Below are positions 35,873 through 44,436 of a stretch of DNA of 60,380 bases, in pieces (within the stretch, counting starts at the first letter, position 1; each line of letters begins with the position of its first letter). The notes under the pieces were generated by a model, which did no database searches, was not told where the DNA came from, and worked only from the letters and a program-made list of their open reading frames with translations. The stretch spans positions 1-60,380 of the forward strand of contig JAHIFE010000024.1 in NCBI GenBank assembly GCA_018901125.1, written 5' to 3'. A program made the position numbers and the translations under genes. The stretch comes from Pseudomonadota bacterium (GTDB lineage Bacteria; Desulfobacterota; Desulfobacteria; Desulfobacterales; RPRI01).

Positions 35873-37182
35873 TATTTAGACAACAGCAAAAAATTATTGC
35901 TGCTGAAAAAGCCGGGGTCCAGCGTTGAAGCCGGCATATATATGAATGATTCCGGATGCGCCGATCGGCTTACGCATGTAGCATGATGAGATTTTTCATC
36001 AATGTAAAGCTGAGCGTCATGATCCCCTGCGTTATTTTTGCCGCTCGAACCCTCACTGTAATGCATTAAAGAAGAGACCCATATCCGGGAATCACCGGAT
36101 TGTTCACATACCTCCTTATACCAAATAGTATAAGTTTCCTGATCAATATAATTTACGTGCAAGCCCCAGTTATAATACGGATCTTTAGGCATCTGTTCCA
36201 CAACCCATACTTTTCTTGGAACATAGGTAATATTCATAGGTGCCCAGGATGCGCCCTTCCACTTCGGATCTTCATAGCCTAATTTAGGATGGGTGCCACT
36301 ATAGGGAAACACCCTGGTCATTCTTCCATCATGCAATTCCTGTGCCGGCAGCATATTGGGACTGGTGAAAGAAACAAGAATTGTTTTTTCTCCCACATAC
36401 TTCCATCTCATGTTACTGTCTTTACCATCCCACATATAATTTGTATCCAGCCATGCATCAGATCCCATATAAGGGTCAGACCTCGTTGTTGAGCCGGTTT
36501 GCCGAATCCTGCGAATGGCAGGAACATAGGCATAATTGGTATCTTGCCTTGCGTCCATGTAAACATAGCACATTGTATTGGTTCCCTTGACGCTCATCGG
36601 CTCCATAACATTCTGGAATTGATAGTAGAGAACCTTCTCCGGATTTTTTATTTCACGGCCTGGCGGTCGGCCATTTAAATAAAGGCGCTGATCCAAGCCC
36701 TGAGCATAACGTTCCTCTCCTTTTTCGTTTACCCACATAACACGTGTGTTCTCTCTTGAACCCATGAAACGATATCTCTGGAAATCGAAGTTGTATATGA
36801 TCTTTTCTGCAGCCTTGGGATCTTTCAGATCAATCTTCGGAAAAGGGAGCCCATAAATATTTTCGGGATATTTTCCAGTGTGTTTATCGATCAATTCTCC
36901 ATCAGAGCCTATATCAAATTTACCTTCATTTATTGCGCTTGCCGCAAGAAAGGTGTCATTATGTTTGTATTTGAAGTTTATTTTCCCAGGGGTAATAACA
37001 TAGTCCCCCTTTTCAACCGCGCGGTACATAGCAGGAATGAGAAGTTCTTTGTATTTACTGCAGTTAGTCTTGTCGATCACATTGGGTAAATCCATAGCCT
37101 GAACGTTACCACCACACAAAAACAGAACGAACAAAGAATACAATGACAAACCAAAATACTTTAATATATTCATTCGCTTCAT
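35872..37182 (-). CDS. Exported DUF1329 family protein (1)
   Basis: A 436-residue protein with signal peptide (YFGLSLYSLFVLFLCGGNVQA). The rest matches the DUF1329 pattern (GDYVITPGKINFKYKH, IIYNFDFQRYRF, VPRKVWVVEQMPKDPYYNWG). DUF1329 proteins are related to outer-membrane lipoprotein-carrier folds and often accompany genes for degrading hydrophobic compounds; their biochemistry is not settled. AAGGAGG precedes the ATG. It is coupled to a PAS-LuxR regulator and has a paired palindromic site upstream. The second copy is at 55584-56894. Confidence 0.88.
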   Translation of the reverse strand: MKRMNILKYFGLSLYSLFVLFLCGGNVQAMDLPNVIDKTNCSKYKELLIPAMYRAVEKGDYVITPGKINFKYKHNDTFLAASAINEGKFDIGSDGELIDKHTGKYPENIYGLPFPKIDLKDPKAAEKIIYNFDFQRYRFMGSRENTRVMWVNEKGEERYAQGLDQRLYLNGRPPGREIKNPEKVLYYQFQNVMEPMSVKGTNTMCYVYMDARQDTNYAYVPAIRRIRQTGSTTRSDPYMGSDAWLDTNYMWDGKDSNMRWKYVGEKTILVSFTSPNMLPAQELHDGRMTRVFPYSGTHPKLGYEDPKWKGASWAPMNITYVPRKVWVVEQMPKDPYYNWGLHVNYIDQETYTIWYKEVCEQSGDSRIWVSSLMHYSEGSSGKNNAGDHDAQLYIDEKSHHATCVSRSAHPESFIYMPASTLDPGFFSSNNFLLLSK

Positions 37183-37225
37183 TTGTTTCTTTTCCTCCTT
37201 CAGTTTTCTTGGTTATTTTATGTTT

Positions 37226-37241
37226 TTCTCATGCATGAAAC
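37226..37241. promoter_or_regulatory. Palindromic operator candidate, promoter-proximal copy
   Basis: TTCTCATGCATGAAAC, containing the perfect palindrome TCATGCATGA. An exact inverted copy lies at 37312-37327. It is 44 bases before the DUF1329 start codon. Confidence 0.6.
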
Positions 37242-37311
37242 TGTCTTTCTGAAGATCATATCAACTTCTAAACGTTGTCAGGCAAGGCATGAAATAACAA
37301 AAGGGCTGTTT

Positions 37312-37327
37312 GTTTCATGCATGAGAA
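37312..37327. promoter_or_regulatory. Palindromic operator candidate, distal copy
   Basis: GTTTCATGCATGAGAA, the exact reverse complement of 37226-37241, with centres 86 bases apart. It lies upstream of a possible minus-strand promoter (TTGCCT then TATGAT with a long 19-base gap, about 37260-37290). A LuxR-type dimer is the likely reader, since the regulator is in the same operon. Confidence 0.6.
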
Positions 37328-37703
37328 AACTTGATGCATAAATGATTACTGAGTCAATGACCGGTTTCAGAGTAAATAAATGTCAGGATCTGGATTTAAT
37401 TATTATTTGCAAAATTTATATGAGCCAACAAAAACGTAAAGAAACATTAACAGGATTTTTATTAAATACAACTACAAATAAACTACTAAATAACTATAGG
37501 CTAAAACTATTGTTATTCAAGATTTAACCCAACTTCATGGTTTTTAGTGGAAAGGACTTGCAGACCATATCGAAAGCATTATTTCAGGTGTAAAAATGTG
37601 TAGCTCAAATGATTAATCTTGAAAAAAAGATTTGTTTATATGATTTGACGAACACCTTTTTTAGATTTCATAGACATGTAAAAAGCTGGAAAACTCCACT
37701 TTT

Positions 37704-37774
37704 GTCATTCCGGCGAAGGCCGGAAACCAGTAATTCCATTGGGTTCTGGATACCGGATCAAGTCCGGCATGACG
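37704..37774. repeat. GTCATTCCGG-type palindromic repeat
   Basis: GTCATTCCGGCGAAGGCCGG at the left and CCGGATCAAGTCCGGCATGAC at the right (ends only shown: CCGGCATGAC) are inverted halves with CCAG/CTGG inner arms. This is a widely known dispersed palindrome in Proteobacteria and related groups. It interrupts the duplicated flank of the second PAS-LuxR gene. Confidence 0.8.
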
Positions 37775-37808
37775 ATTTGGGTGTTTCACAAAATTATTAA
37801 ATGGCATA

Positions 37809-37830
37809 TTAATTCCAAATGCGGTTACCC
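37809..37830 (+). repeat. Short dispersed sequence, copy 2
   Basis: ATTAATTCCAAATGCGG followed by TTACC, nearly the same as the minus-strand stretch 30190-30212. It opens a 20-odd-codon frame beginning MRLPW that soon stops, so no gene is claimed. Confidence 0.4.
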
Positions 37831-37875
37831 TGGCCGGGAACTTTGGAAAAGATTTTGTCTCATAATAATTAAAGT

Positions 37876-39066
37876 TTATTTTGAAGCTTGAAGCTGGGTT
37901 AATAAATAGGAACGAAGATTGGCTTCTCTTTCTTTCAAACCAAATTTTTTTCTAAGACTTATTCTGTGGAATTGTACCGTACTGACGCTGATAGTTAGCA
38001 GTTCCGCAATATCTTTAATTGATCTTCCTTCTTTTACGAGAGAGGCGATTTCAATTTCTCTTGGAGTAAGATTATAATGTTTAAGCTTCAATAGCGGCAA
38101 GAATGATGAAATGATATTATTAAGATTTGATTCGATGATATTTAAAATAGAGAGATGACGGGAAGACAGATTACTGTTCTTTAAGTTATTAATGTAAGGC
38201 AATACAAGTTCTCTGACATTTGATAAAATTTTACCCTCAATATCTCCTTTGCTTTCTTCAAGTTGCTGCAATAAAACCTTTAAAGCGGCATTGACTTCTT
38301 CAAGGTTTTCGGTCTTCAACCTTAATTTTTTTTCCGCCCGTGTACGTTTGGTGATATCTTTAAAATAAACGGACAGCCCCTCTTTCGATGGATATGCGTG
38401 AGCTTCGAACCATCTTCCGAAAAGAAAAAGAGCATCAAAGAACATATGGCTATGACTTGCCATGGCAGTCCAGTAATACTGCATGTATTCCTTTTTTGTT
38501 TTTGGGAAAAGCTCAGCCAATGACTTGCCGATAACTTCATCTCTTCTTTTTCCCATTACTACTTCTGCCTGCTGATTCAGGTCAGTAAAACGGCCTTTTC
38601 GATCCCAGGTAAAATATATATCTGTTATGCTGGTCAAAACAGTACTAATCTTCTGGTTCGCATTATGTAAAGCATTGTCAAGACACTTGAGCTTGGTCAG
38701 GTCACGGATAATCAGTATGCTAAATTTATAACCGCTGCTATCATCAAATTCCGAAGCTGATAAATCGGCTGGAAATATAGAACCGTCTCCTTTTCGCAGG
38801 AAAAGTTCACCCCTGGCTATACCGGTGTTAGCCTGTTCTGCCAGAAATATGGGTACCCGCGGATCATCATGATCAAAAAGTTCACTAATCCCTGTATTGT
38901 GTAACTCTTTTTCAGAACGGCCCATCATCTCACAGGCAATGATATTTGCAGCAGTAATTGATCCATCGGATAAACATATGAGAACAGCATCAAGAGAGGT
39001 TTCGAGCAGCAAACGGAATTGTTGTTTACTATCCATCAGATGTTTTATTGTTTCTGCCTGTTCCAT
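37876..39066 (-). CDS. PAS-PAS-LuxR-type transcriptional regulator (2)
   Basis: A 396-residue paralogue of the regulator at 34694 with the same order: PAS (FRLLLETSLDAVLICLSDGS), PAS (VLTSITDIYFTWDRKGRF), linker, LuxR helix-turn-helix (TPREIEIASLVKEGRSIKDI). The last helices are almost the same in the two proteins, so they probably read the same DNA site, while the first PAS domains have diverged more, suggesting different ligands. It is transcribed divergently from the antiporter gene. Start at ATG 39066 behind AAAGGAAAG. Confidence 0.92.
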   Translation of the reverse strand: MEQAETIKHLMDSKQQFRLLLETSLDAVLICLSDGSITAANIIACEMMGRSEKELHNTGISELFDHDDPRVPIFLAEQANTGIARGELFLRKGDGSIFPADLSASEFDDSSGYKFSILIIRDLTKLKCLDNALHNANQKISTVLTSITDIYFTWDRKGRFTDLNQQAEVVMGKRRDEVIGKSLAELFPKTKKEYMQYYWTAMASHSHMFFDALFLFGRWFEAHAYPSKEGLSVYFKDITKRTRAEKKLRLKTENLEEVNAALKVLLQQLEESKGDIEGKILSNVRELVLPYINNLKNSNLSSRHLSILNIIESNLNNIISSFLPLLKLKHYNLTPREIEIASLVKEGRSIKDIAELLTISVSTVQFHRISLRKKFGLKEREANLRSYLLTQLQASK

Positions 39067-39311
39067 TTGCCGCTTTCCTTTTTTTCACAAGAACTATTTT
39101 GCTCATAATGCTTTATAAGTTATAATGCCAATAAATAAGCTTTCTTATCATAATAAAATATTCTCCCTTTCATTGCAAAAAGAAACTTATAAATATATAC
39201 TACCTAATGTTTCCTTACAGCAATAAAGCAAATTTGTTAAGTAATGTTAATATGTTCCCAAACTAAACATATTTATAACAAATGTTTAAAAACGTTTACC
39301 CGGGGGAATTG

Positions 39312-40550
39312 ATGGGTTTATTCAATATAATTGCGGTGCTTGTAACGCTTGCAGCCTTGTTCGGTTATGTTAATTACCGATACATCAAGCTTCCAACTAC
39401 TATAGGCTTGATGTTTATATCCATACTGATGTCTGTTCTAATGGTAATACTGGGACATCTGGGGCAGACAGGATATGGAATTGAAAAGCTGTGGCTTGAC
39501 GTAATACGCAAAGTGGATTTCAACAAAACACTAATGGTAGGGATGCTGAGTTTTCTGCTGTTTGCCGGCGCTCTTCATGTTGATTTGAATGAGCTGTTGA
39601 AGCAAAAATGGCAAATTCTTGTCTTTTCAACTATTGGGGTCATGCTTTCAACTATATTAGTCGGATATTCTGCATTCCTTTTCTTAGGCTGGCTGGGAAT
39701 TAATCTTAATTTAATATACTGTCTGCTTTTTGGTGCCCTTATTTCTCCAACGGATCCTATTGCGGTACTGGGAATACTTAAAAAGGCGGGTGTTGCAAAA
39801 GAACTGGAAATAAAAATCACCGGTGAGGCGTTGTTTAATGACGGTGTAGGTGTTGTAATATTTATTACCCTCTTAAAATTAGTTGATGGCGGGTCGGATA
39901 TTTCGCCTGTACAAATATTAGTGTTTTTTGGTAAAGAAACAATAGGCGGAATTGTAATAGGTTTAATAAGTGGTTGGTTTGCTTATCTAATGCTAAAAAG
40001 CATAGACAATTATCAGACTGAAATTCTTATTACCCTTGCTTTGGTAATGGGCTGTTATGCCCTGTCAACAGCCATTCATTTCTCAGGCCCCATTGCTATA
40101 GTTATTGCCGGTCTTTTAATAGGTAATCATGGCAGACAATTTGCCATGTCTGAAAAAACACGAGAAAATCTCGATACATTCTGGGAGCTTATAGACGAAA
40201 TACTAAACGCTCTGCTTTTTGTTTTGATCGGGATAGAACTTCTTATAATAACACTGACAGGCAGATATATTATTGCCGGTTTTATAGCCATACCCATTGT
40301 ACTTTGTGCACGTTTTCTATCTATAGGAGCACCCCAGTTTTTTATGCCTGTTAGAAAGAAAATCACCTTAAAATCTATGCAGATAATGACCTGGGGTGGT
40401 TTGCGCGGCGGCATATCGGTTGCTCTTGCCCTGTCCTTGCCAATAGGATATGCAAGAGATACTATTATTACAATGACCTATATTATAGTAGTATTTTCAA
40501 TCATGTTCCAGGGATTAACCTTAAAATATATTGTGAAAAATAATCAATGA
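39312..40550 (+). CDS. Na+/H+ antiporter, CPA1 family
   Basis: A 412-residue membrane protein with about 12 hydrophobic segments. Family motifs are present: LISPTDPIAVLGILKKAG, TGEALFNDGVGVVIF with the ion-site Asp, and TWGGLRGGISVALALSLP near the end. It would exchange Na+ or K+ for protons across the inner membrane. Start chosen at ATG 39312 behind GGGGGA; an upstream ATG at 39282 lacks a ribosome binding site. It lies alone between a regulator and the sensor kinases. Confidence 0.92.
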   Translation: MGLFNIIAVLVTLAALFGYVNYRYIKLPTTIGLMFISILMSVLMVILGHLGQTGYGIEKLWLDVIRKVDFNKTLMVGMLSFLLFAGALHVDLNELLKQKWQILVFSTIGVMLSTILVGYSAFLFLGWLGINLNLIYCLLFGALISPTDPIAVLGILKKAGVAKELEIKITGEALFNDGVGVVIFITLLKLVDGGSDISPVQILVFFGKETIGGIVIGLISGWFAYLMLKSIDNYQTEILITLALVMGCYALSTAIHFSGPIAIVIAGLLIGNHGRQFAMSEKTRENLDTFWELIDEILNALLFVLIGIELLIITLTGRYIIAGFIAIPIVLCARFLSIGAPQFFMPVRKKITLKSMQIMTWGGLRGGISVALALSLPIGYARDTIITMTYIIVVFSIMFQGLTLKYIVKNNQ

Positions 40551-40822
40551 GCTGATTAACATTTTTGCAACTGGCTCAAATTATTTTTATTATCCCTCAC
40601 GGATATTGAGGGAAACCCCCCAAACAAAATGAAGCTTGAAAAAAACCAGTGCTTGTATTATTAATTAGCTATATTCTTTTATATTTTTAAAGATAAGGTT
40701 AAAAAGTACATTATCTCAGTTATATTCAGAAAATCACTTCGATCCGGATCTAAATTTAAAGTAAATTATCATTATTACCGATAAAAAGGTTAGGCCTTTT
40801 GATTTCTTTGCTCTGGAGAGCT
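40551..40822. other. AT-rich intergenic segment with a small hairpin
   Basis: CCCTCA (40594-40599) and TGAGGG (40607-40612) form a 6-base stem with a 7-base loop 44 bases after the antiporter stop. No T run follows, so a terminator is doubtful. The rest is AT-rich with no gene seen. Confidence 0.35.
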
Positions 40823-43800
40823 ATGAACAGCGAAAATGATCCGAAATCTGTTTTAACAAACATATCTATATGGTGCCTATTCATAACAGCATGCATCAGC
40901 GTTCTGGCTTTTACCGGATGGGTAGCAGGTTCTGTATTTATCACCAGCATAAGTCCGAATTACAAGCCTATTCCTCCAAGCACTATCTTATGCCTTTTCG
41001 TAATTAGTGTTTCTTTTTCGTTTTATATCAAAAAACCCGAAAATCATGTTCTACGGATTATTGCTATAACATGCGCAATTGTTGTTATGTGTATTTGCGT
41101 TTTAATATCCGTCTGTTTTTTCGCGGGAATAAGAATTGAACCGGAACATCTGTTCTTTGTACCTCAGAATTTCCCGATAGGCCATATGGCACCCGCCACT
41201 TCAACAAGGCTTGCAGCCATTTCTCTGGGTATTTTATTGTTGACCTTTCCTTCTTATAAAAAGAAGCTTTATAATAATTTAGCGGCTTTTTGTGCAATAA
41301 TATCTATTGTTACCGGATTGTTCGTACTTATCGGCTATCTTTATGAAACCCCTGTTTTATATAGAGAGGACACAATACCTGTTTCCATACCCGGAGCAGT
41401 ATCTATGATATTTCTTGGCATGGGTCTTTTGGCGGCAGCAGGGCCAAATACAATTCCAGTTAAATTTTTTATAAGCACATCTGTCCGCAGTCGCTTAACC
41501 AGGGCGTTTTTACCCGTCATCCTTGCTGCTGTTTTCATAAACGACATACTGGTAAGAATACTGACATCTTTTGCGAAAGTTAACATTGCTTTTGCAAGGT
41601 CCTTAATTGCGATAGCATCAGCTGCAATAGTCGGCATAATAATTGCCAAACTGACAAAATCCATCGGAACCCAAATAGATGATATTCATAATGAGCTTGT
41701 TAAAAAGGATGAGGAGCTTGTTACAAGCAATGATCGTTTCAAAATGATTGCCGAGAATATTAATGAAGCTTTCTGGGTGCTGGATGCAAAGATAGGAAAT
41801 ATAATTTATATAAGCCCGGGTTACGAAAAGATATGGGGGAGATCGGAGGCAGATATATATCAAACCCCGCTGTCTTTTTATGATTCGGTTATTGCCGAAG
41901 ACAGGGATAAGCTGAAATCTGCTATTCTATGCCATAAAGCAGGAGAAAAGAAACAGGTTGAATATCGTATCCTGCGTCCGGACGGATCTATGCGGTGGAT
42001 TGAGGGGCAGGGGTATTCGGTAAAGGATGCCTCGGGGCAGGTCAAATATAATATCAGTGTAATTAGAGACATTACCGAGCGAAAGCAGGTTGAGGAAAAT
42101 CTGAAATCGGAAAGAGATTTTTCGGATACGGCTTTAAACAGTCTTCCTGTTGTTTTCTATCTTTTTGACAATACTGGTCGATTTTTAAGATGGAATAAAC
42201 ATGTTGAACTAGTTACCGGATATTGTGCAGAAGAAATTGGAAAGATGCATCCACTTGATTTTATATCTGATTCGGATAAGGCTTTGGTGGCGGAACGTAT
42301 TGAAACAGCTTTTAAAAAGGGTGTTGCAGATGTCGAAGCAGATTATGAAACTAAAAGTGGAAGAAGAATCCCCTATTATTTTACCGCAAGGCCGTTTCAT
42401 TTTAAAGGTCTGCCATGTCTTATCGGTATTGGTATTGATATAACTGAACGCAGAATAAATGCTCTTGCATTGAAGAAAGAAAAGGAAACGGTTCAAAAAT
42501 ATCTCGATATTGCAGGGGTTATGATTGTGATAGTTGATCTTGATATGAAAGTTCTTGTAATAAATAAAAAAGCTTGTGAAGTTATTGGGTACGAAGAAAA
42601 AGAAGTAATGGGAAAAAACGCCATTGATATTTTTATCCCTGAAGATATCCGGCCCGAAGTGAAGACTTATATAAACAAATTAATAGCAGATAATATAGAT
42701 AAGATCGAATCAACGAAATTTAATGATATTGTTTTGACCAAAAATGGACAAAGAAGAACTATAGCATGGGATCTTGTTTTTCTCAAAGATGACATGGGCA
42801 AGGTAACCGGAATTTTAAGTTCGGGAGAAGATATTACTGAGCGTATAGCGATGCAGAATATGCTCATGCAGGCCAAAAATGAATGGGAAGAGACCTTTGA
42901 CACAATAAATGATGCCATAACCATTCATGATAACAAGCATAATATAATCCAGGCAAATAAGACCGCAAAGGAGTTACTTGGAAGATCTTTTGATGATATA
43001 AGAAAATTGAAATGCTTTCAGTTATATCATGGCTACAATAGCCCCTTGCCTGATTGCCCATGTTGCAATGTTTTGAAAACAGGCGAAATATCCGTTCAGA
43101 GAATATTTGAACCCCATCTTAACAGACATCTTGAAATCAAGGCGATTCCCAGATTTGATAAAAACAACCAGCCTGTAGGTGTAGTACATATTGTAAGGGA
43201 TATCAGTGATCAGGTGAAAGCGGGAGAAGAACAGCGCTTATTGCAATCACAGTTTTTACATATACAGAAGATGGAATCCATCGGCAGACTTGCAGGTGGA
43301 GTGGCTCATGATTTCAATAATCTGCTAAGCGGCATATTGGGATTCAGTGAGTTAGCGCTGCTTGATATACCTGAAGATGATCCTTTAAGAGAACGAATAG
43401 AGCTTATCATAGGACTGGGAGAAAAGGCCGGATCTCTTACGCAACAGCTTCTTGCTTTCAGCCGAAAGCAACAACTTGTAATGAAAGGTATCAATCTTAG
43501 CAATGTGGTAAATGATATAGCCAAGATGCTAAAAAGGATCATAGGCGAAGACATAAAGCTTGAGTTAATAACTCCAAAAACAATCAGAGGCGTTATGGCC
43601 GATCAGGGCCAGATGGAGCAGGTGTTGTTGAATCTGGCTGTAAACGCCAGAGACGCCATGTCAAATGGCGGGGTTTTGACCATCGAAACATCTGAATCAG
43701 TATTAAGAGAAGATAATATCCAAGAGTTTGAAGATATGTATCCCGGAGAATATGTAAAGCTTGCTGTCAGTGATACCGGGTGCGGCATGAGCAGTAAAGT

Positions 43801-44398
43801 GCTTGAGAATATATTTGAGCCTTTTTTTACCACAAAAGAAGTGGGGAAAGGAACCGGCTTAGGTCTTGCAACGGTTTATGGAATAATTAAACAGCATAAA
43901 GGGCATATTGATGTTAAAACCGGGCTGGATGAAGGATCGGTGTTTAATATATATTTGCCAGTTTCAACTGATAAGGGGATCAATAAAGTATTTGAACCTG
44001 ATGTTAAACAGATAGGAGGGGGGACTGAAACGATTCTTGTAGTAGATGATGAACCGATATTGCTCTCAATCATAGAAAAAGCCTTAAAGCCTCTTGGGTA
44101 CAGACTTCTTATAGCTGTTTCTCCTCAGGAAGCCATAAAAATTAATGAGTCCTACGATGAAGCCATAGATATGTTGCTGACAGATATCGTTATGCCTAAA
44201 ATGAATGGTAAACAGCTTGCAGGTATAATCAAGGCCAAACATCCGGGGATAAATGTGGTTTTTATGTCGGGATATCCTGAAGATGACTTAAGGCAGCAAA
44301 ATGATGAAAAAGATAATGAGCTTTACCTCAGAAAGCCATTAAGAATAAACAAATTAAGAAAAATTGTACGAGAAGTATTAGATAATAAGAATATTTAA
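40823..44398 (+). CDS. Membrane hybrid histidine kinase with four PAS domains (1)
   Basis: A 1191-residue sensor. The first ~280 residues carry about eight hydrophobic segments. PAS domains follow at about 300-420, 425-545, 550-680 and 685-810; the last has a Cys-rich segment LPDCPCCNVL that could hold metal or sense redox. The HisKA H-box is GGVAHDFNNLLSGILGFSEL. The HATPase has NLAVNARDAM, DTGCGMS and GTGLGLATVYG. A C-terminal receiver has the phosphoacceptor in LLTDIVMPKMNG. Start chosen at ATG 40823 with GGAG before it, not the TTG at 40799. A tandem paralogue of equal length follows after 38 bases. No partner regulator gene is adjacent. Confidence 0.93.
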   Translation: MNSENDPKSVLTNISIWCLFITACISVLAFTGWVAGSVFITSISPNYKPIPPSTILCLFVISVSFSFYIKKPENHVLRIIAITCAIVVMCICVLISVCFFAGIRIEPEHLFFVPQNFPIGHMAPATSTRLAAISLGILLLTFPSYKKKLYNNLAAFCAIISIVTGLFVLIGYLYETPVLYREDTIPVSIPGAVSMIFLGMGLLAAAGPNTIPVKFFISTSVRSRLTRAFLPVILAAVFINDILVRILTSFAKVNIAFARSLIAIASAAIVGIIIAKLTKSIGTQIDDIHNELVKKDEELVTSNDRFKMIAENINEAFWVLDAKIGNIIYISPGYEKIWGRSEADIYQTPLSFYDSVIAEDRDKLKSAILCHKAGEKKQVEYRILRPDGSMRWIEGQGYSVKDASGQVKYNISVIRDITERKQVEENLKSERDFSDTALNSLPVVFYLFDNTGRFLRWNKHVELVTGYCAEEIGKMHPLDFISDSDKALVAERIETAFKKGVADVEADYETKSGRRIPYYFTARPFHFKGLPCLIGIGIDITERRINALALKKEKETVQKYLDIAGVMIVIVDLDMKVLVINKKACEVIGYEEKEVMGKNAIDIFIPEDIRPEVKTYINKLIADNIDKIESTKFNDIVLTKNGQRRTIAWDLVFLKDDMGKVTGILSSGEDITERIAMQNMLMQAKNEWEETFDTINDAITIHDNKHNIIQANKTAKELLGRSFDDIRKLKCFQLYHGYNSPLPDCPCCNVLKTGEISVQRIFEPHLNRHLEIKAIPRFDKNNQPVGVVHIVRDISDQVKAGEEQRLLQSQFLHIQKMESIGRLAGGVAHDFNNLLSGILGFSELALLDIPEDDPLRERIELIIGLGEKAGSLTQQLLAFSRKQQLVMKGINLSNVVNDIAKMLKRIIGEDIKLELITPKTIRGVMADQGQMEQVLLNLAVNARDAMSNGGVLTIETSESVLREDNIQEFEDMYPGEYVKLAVSDTGCGMSSKVLENIFEPFFTTKEVGKGTGLGLATVYGIIKQHKGHIDVKTGLDEGSVFNIYLPVSTDKGINKVFEPDVKQIGGGTETILVVDDEPILLSIIEKALKPLGYRLLIAVSPQEAIKINESYDEAIDMLLTDIVMPKMNGKQLAGIIKAKHPGINVVFMSGYPEDDLRQQNDEKDNELYLRKPLRINKLRKIVREVLDNKNI

Positions 44399-44436
44399 AA
44401 AGCTTAGTACAAATTTAATAATGGATTGGCAGATTA

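Larger units (their letters stand above)
37183..37875. other. 693-base intergenic region
   Basis: It holds the two inverted operator candidates, the duplicate of the 34608-34690 flank at 37424-37517, a GTCATTCCGG-type palindromic repeat at 37704-37774 and a second copy of the short dispersed sequence at 37809-37830. No convincing gene was found in it. Confidence 0.6.

Noticed and set aside
27206-39066. Known naphthalene/tetrahydronaphthoyl-CoA (thn) operon
   Set aside because: Only a reductase-like subunit set is present; no beta-oxidation or ring-cleavage genes accompany it.
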